49,765 nucleotides of DNA from assembly GCA_028565635.1 (NCBI GenBank), contig JAOXYB010030288.1:1-49765 (forward strand), read 5' to 3'. The notes beneath the pieces are model-generated. The model saw nothing but the letters and a program-made list of their open reading frames with translations. It did no database searches and had not been told where the DNA came from. Made by a program: the position numbers and the translations under genes. Of this stretch, positions 48,401 through 49,765 are shown one piece after another; positions within the stretch are counted from its first letter, which is position 1; each line of letters starts with the position of its first letter. The DNA comes from Phoronis ovalis. Lineage: Eukaryota; Phoronida; Phoronidae.

Positions 48401-49608
48401 TTGCAGCAGCCTCATTTCCGCACTCACGGCCTTTCTTCATGATGTTACAACGCTCCTGGTCAGCCTATGAATGTTCAAGTTATGAAATTTAATATTTGGA
48501 AAATTACATAATTGGACCCTTTTTGAGTTATGAAATAACACCCATCATGGTGATATAGGAAAAGGTAGAGGACCAAATATTTCAGGTAAGGCCACTTACG
48601 ATTTTTTAATTGCACAATAAAGCAAGGAGAAATATTTTGTTACCTTTTTTACTAAGTACTCATGTTATCTTACCTTTGGTTTGCATAGGATATCTTCTAC
48701 TCCTAGAGTAAATCCACGGATTTGTAGGAATATAGTAAACAGTCGAGCAAGGCAAGTCAATAGCTGCCCAGCAATTTCTCCACCATATATCTGTAATTAA
48801 CAGTAAAATAATACATAAACAACACTTCCTATGCAAGAATAAAGACCCCGGAACTGACCTCATCACTGATGGTTCAGGGCCTTCATATGAAGACAGCAGA
48901 AGGTATAATAACACAATAAGGTGCAACACACTTCAGACCCCCCCCCCCCCCAGTTCTTTATATTCATCAATTTTTCTTTTCTCTTTTACACTTGCATTTT
49001 TGGTTCTTTTCGTTTGAAAGGGGACCCCATAAGGGATACAAGTTTTTAAAGTGAAATTTACCAAAATTTCAAGGGATTATTTGAGCTTGGTCAAAGGTGT
49101 ACATTTTGTCACTTTTGATTGGGTATATTTCAGGGCTATCCTTGGAGTAGGATAACATAAACTTTGGTGGTCTTTGTAGCACTAGGTTAGATAATAATCT
49201 TAAGTTCTTATTACTAAGTACTTTTTATGGCATTTTTTTAATGTTACTATAGAAGTAAATGGCAAAATCAATTGTGTCATTAAGCGAATTATGAAAAATA
49301 CCATAAGGTACTTTCAGTTTTATTAAACATCCATGTGAACACACACAGGAGAAACTATTAATGAATGACTCTTTCCCAATACATATATTCTTAACATAAA
49401 GCTGTGTGCCTTCACTAAAACGTGAAAAAATTATTACCTCATAACAGCAATGGACCAAACTATAAGGAGTTGAACCATAATGAGCTTTATCGAGAACACC
49501 ACAAATCAGCTCGCCTTGAGTGATGACCACCTGACTCTCTCCCATGTCTCCAAATTTTAGCACAGAACCTCCTGCTTTCCATGGACGGCTTGGTTGATTA
49601 ATCCAATT
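36473..49608 (-). CDS. POLR1A: RNA polymerase I largest subunit, C-terminal 999 residues (partial)
   Basis: Catalytic subunit of nucleolar Pol I, which transcribes the rRNA precursor. Nineteen exons, 5' to 3': 49608-49438, 48790-48674, 48464-48253, 47905-47821, 47470-47270, 46927-46799, 45856-45692, 45392-45196, 44535-44406, 44257-44126, 42359-42135, 41936-41719, 40209-39986, 39664-39525, 39289-39209, 38876-38709, 38197-38087, 37883-37691, 36573-36473. They total 3000 nt with every phase consistent, ending at TAG 36475-36473. Visible landmarks: [44 protein letters not shown], bridge helix ([20 protein letters not shown], then [12 protein letters not shown]), trigger loop ([19 protein letters not shown], then [14 protein letters not shown]), an acidic linker and the C-terminal cleft ([20 protein letters not shown]). 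The metal-binding NADFDGD motif and the N-terminus lie beyond the window. Human POLR1A is about 1720 residues. Confidence 0.97.
36574..37690 (-). other. Last intron of POLR1A
   Basis: A 1.1 kb intron. It has a CA/CGCA microsatellite near 36759-36790 and overlapping open frames on both strands at 37280-37570 with no recognised domain. I see no further exon. Confidence 0.7.
39525..40209 (-). other. POLR1A: POLR1A acidic linker exons
   Basis: Two exons (40209-39986 and 39664-39525) encode a low-complexity region between the trigger-loop side and the C-terminal cleft. The first has about 25 Asp/Glu among 74 residues, including [15 protein letters not shown] and PGEEEEKDE. The second starts [12 protein letters not shown] and ends in a basic [16 protein letters not shown]. 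By position it corresponds to the variable acidic insertion of the Pol I jaw, called the expander or DNA-mimicking loop in yeast A190. Equivalence is inferred from order, not alignment. Confidence 0.75.
40499..40581. repeat. Three degenerate about 30 bp G-rich units
   Basis: Units at 40499-40521, 40526-40550 and 40557-40581 follow the pattern GGGGGATTGCAATTTTTNTGCA. The architecture resembles the internal repeats of the three MITE-like elements elsewhere, but I could not find matching terminal inverted repeats. Confidence 0.6.
40978..41557. mobile_element. TTAA-flanked foldback MITE in a POLR1A intron
   Basis: A 580 bp segment flanked by TTAA on both sides (40974-40977 and 41558-41561). Ends AGTGAACAAGGTGTCACTAA and, complemented from the right, AGAGAATAAGGTGTCACTAA are inverted. 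The similarity continues inward for about 190-200 bp per arm, including TGTTGGTGGCT, TAATGCAAAGTGC and ACATCAGAGATGA in both arms. It could therefore fold into a long imperfect hairpin. TTAA duplication is the hallmark of piggyBac and some related groups. There is no transposase. Confidence 0.85.
42360..44125 (-). other. POLR1A intron upstream of the trigger-loop exon
   Basis: A 1.8 kb intron separating the VGLLAAQ and SIGEPSTQM exons. Nearly half of it is the TA-flanked element at 42775-43612. Nothing else is recognised. Confidence 0.85.
42775..43612. mobile_element. TA-flanked MITE in a POLR1A intron
   Basis: Terminal inverted repeats CTGTATTGTCGCGCATAAGC (left, from 42775) and CCGTATTATCGCACATAAGC (complement of the right end at 43612) match at about 21 of 25 positions when flanking TA is counted. 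TA dinucleotides flank both ends, as for Tc1/mariner-type insertions. A G-rich string, GGGGGTGNGCGGGGTTGC, occurs in direct orientation near both ends (about 42832-42849 and 43565-43582). The interior has no transposase. Confidence 0.75.
44536..45195 (-). other. POLR1A intron, featureless
   Basis: 660 nt, AT-rich, between the SKQK and YSKHL exons. No repeats or ORFs of note were seen. Confidence 0.8.
46175..46245 (+). repeat. tRNA-like (SINE head or tRNA pseudogene) sequence
   Basis: GTGGCTCAATGGATAAC resembles the D-arm and A box of tRNA-Arg-like SINE heads. About 40 nt later, AGTTCAAAACT resembles a B box (consensus GGTTCGAANCC). No cloverleaf closes properly, so this is not a working tRNA. 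A tRNA-derived SINE fragment is the likeliest reading. Confidence 0.35.
46637..46670. repeat. Perfect 12 bp inverted repeat
   Basis: CATACTAAAAAC (46637-46648) and GTTTTTAGTATG (46659-46670) are exact complements around a 10 nt loop. It is preceded by another short palindrome, AGCATTTTTAAATGCT (46621-46636). Intronic; function unknown. Confidence 0.9.
48791..49437 (-). other. POLR1A intron with a 14-C run
   Basis: 647 nt between the exons ending HCCYE and starting IYGGEIAG. A homopolymer of 14 C (48938-48951) lies in it; no other gene or element with clear ends is seen. Confidence 0.8.
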
Positions 49609-49765
49609 CTAAATTAATTAAAAGATACAAGGTGACACAAAATAAACAGACCATTTTTGGAGTACTGTCCCTTTTTTCAGTTTCAAAAATAACAAGACAT
49701 TTGTCATGTCTAATGCCCATCCAATGTGTAGGATATTTTTTTAACATTATTGTTTTTTTACATTA

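Noticed and set aside
48660-48929. 89-codon minus-strand frame
   Set aside because: Wrong frame of the POLR1A exon 48790-48674; the true frame gives [11 protein letters not shown] and joins both neighbours.
48938-48951. Run of 14 C
   Set aside because: Simple homopolymer in an intron; its length may also be a sequencing artefact.

Overview
The window is nuclear DNA of an animal: AT-rich, intron-rich, and carrying three conserved metazoan genes with canonical GT/AG introns plus scattered non-autonomous DNA transposons. Protein similarity judged by eye and the repeat style suggest a lophotrochozoan, most likely a mollusc such as a bivalve. This placement is an inference; no marker gene fixes it. 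No prokaryotic features, rRNA genes, intact tRNA genes or CRISPR arrays were seen.

Layout. (1) 1-5006 lies downstream of the first gene and holds its likely long 3' UTR, then intergenic DNA with one transposon-like element at 447-877. (2) About 5007-27060, minus strand: an ELAV/Hu-family neuronal RNA-binding protein. Its three RRM domains are split over exons at 15922-15673, 10640-10537, 9561-9408 or 9295-9142, 6346-6112 and 5364-5007. Candidate 5' exons lie at 16231-16184, 21714-21673 and a noncoding one ending at 26720. (3) About 27060-27779: a divergent (head-to-head) promoter region. (4) 27780-35113, plus strand: a complete 12-exon AGBL4/CCP6 cytosolic carboxypeptidase, a protein deglutamylase, reading as 512 residues. 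(5) 35114-36472: tail-to-tail intergenic region. (6) 36473-49608, minus strand, continuing past the window: 19 exons encoding the C-terminal 999 residues of POLR1A, the largest RNA polymerase I subunit, including bridge helix, trigger loop, an acidic linker and the C-terminal cleft domain.

The most interesting signal is a tandemly duplicated RRM2 exon in the ELAV gene. Two exons of exactly 154 nt, with identical phases and about 67% identical protein, lie 112 nt apart. Including both, or skipping both, breaks the frame, so they must be used mutually exclusively. Each would give the protein a different RNP2 motif, first helix and second strand in RRM2. A second theme is a set of three related MITE-like elements with CCCGGGGG- or GGGTACT-type ends, 8-9 bp target duplications where visible, and a private family of short internal repeats in each copy. 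Two further MITEs (TTAA-flanked and TA-flanked) sit in POLR1A introns.

Exon boundaries were read by hand from splice sites and reading phase. In AGBL4 and POLR1A every junction keeps frame from end to end, so these models are strong. The ELAV 5' end is uncertain.
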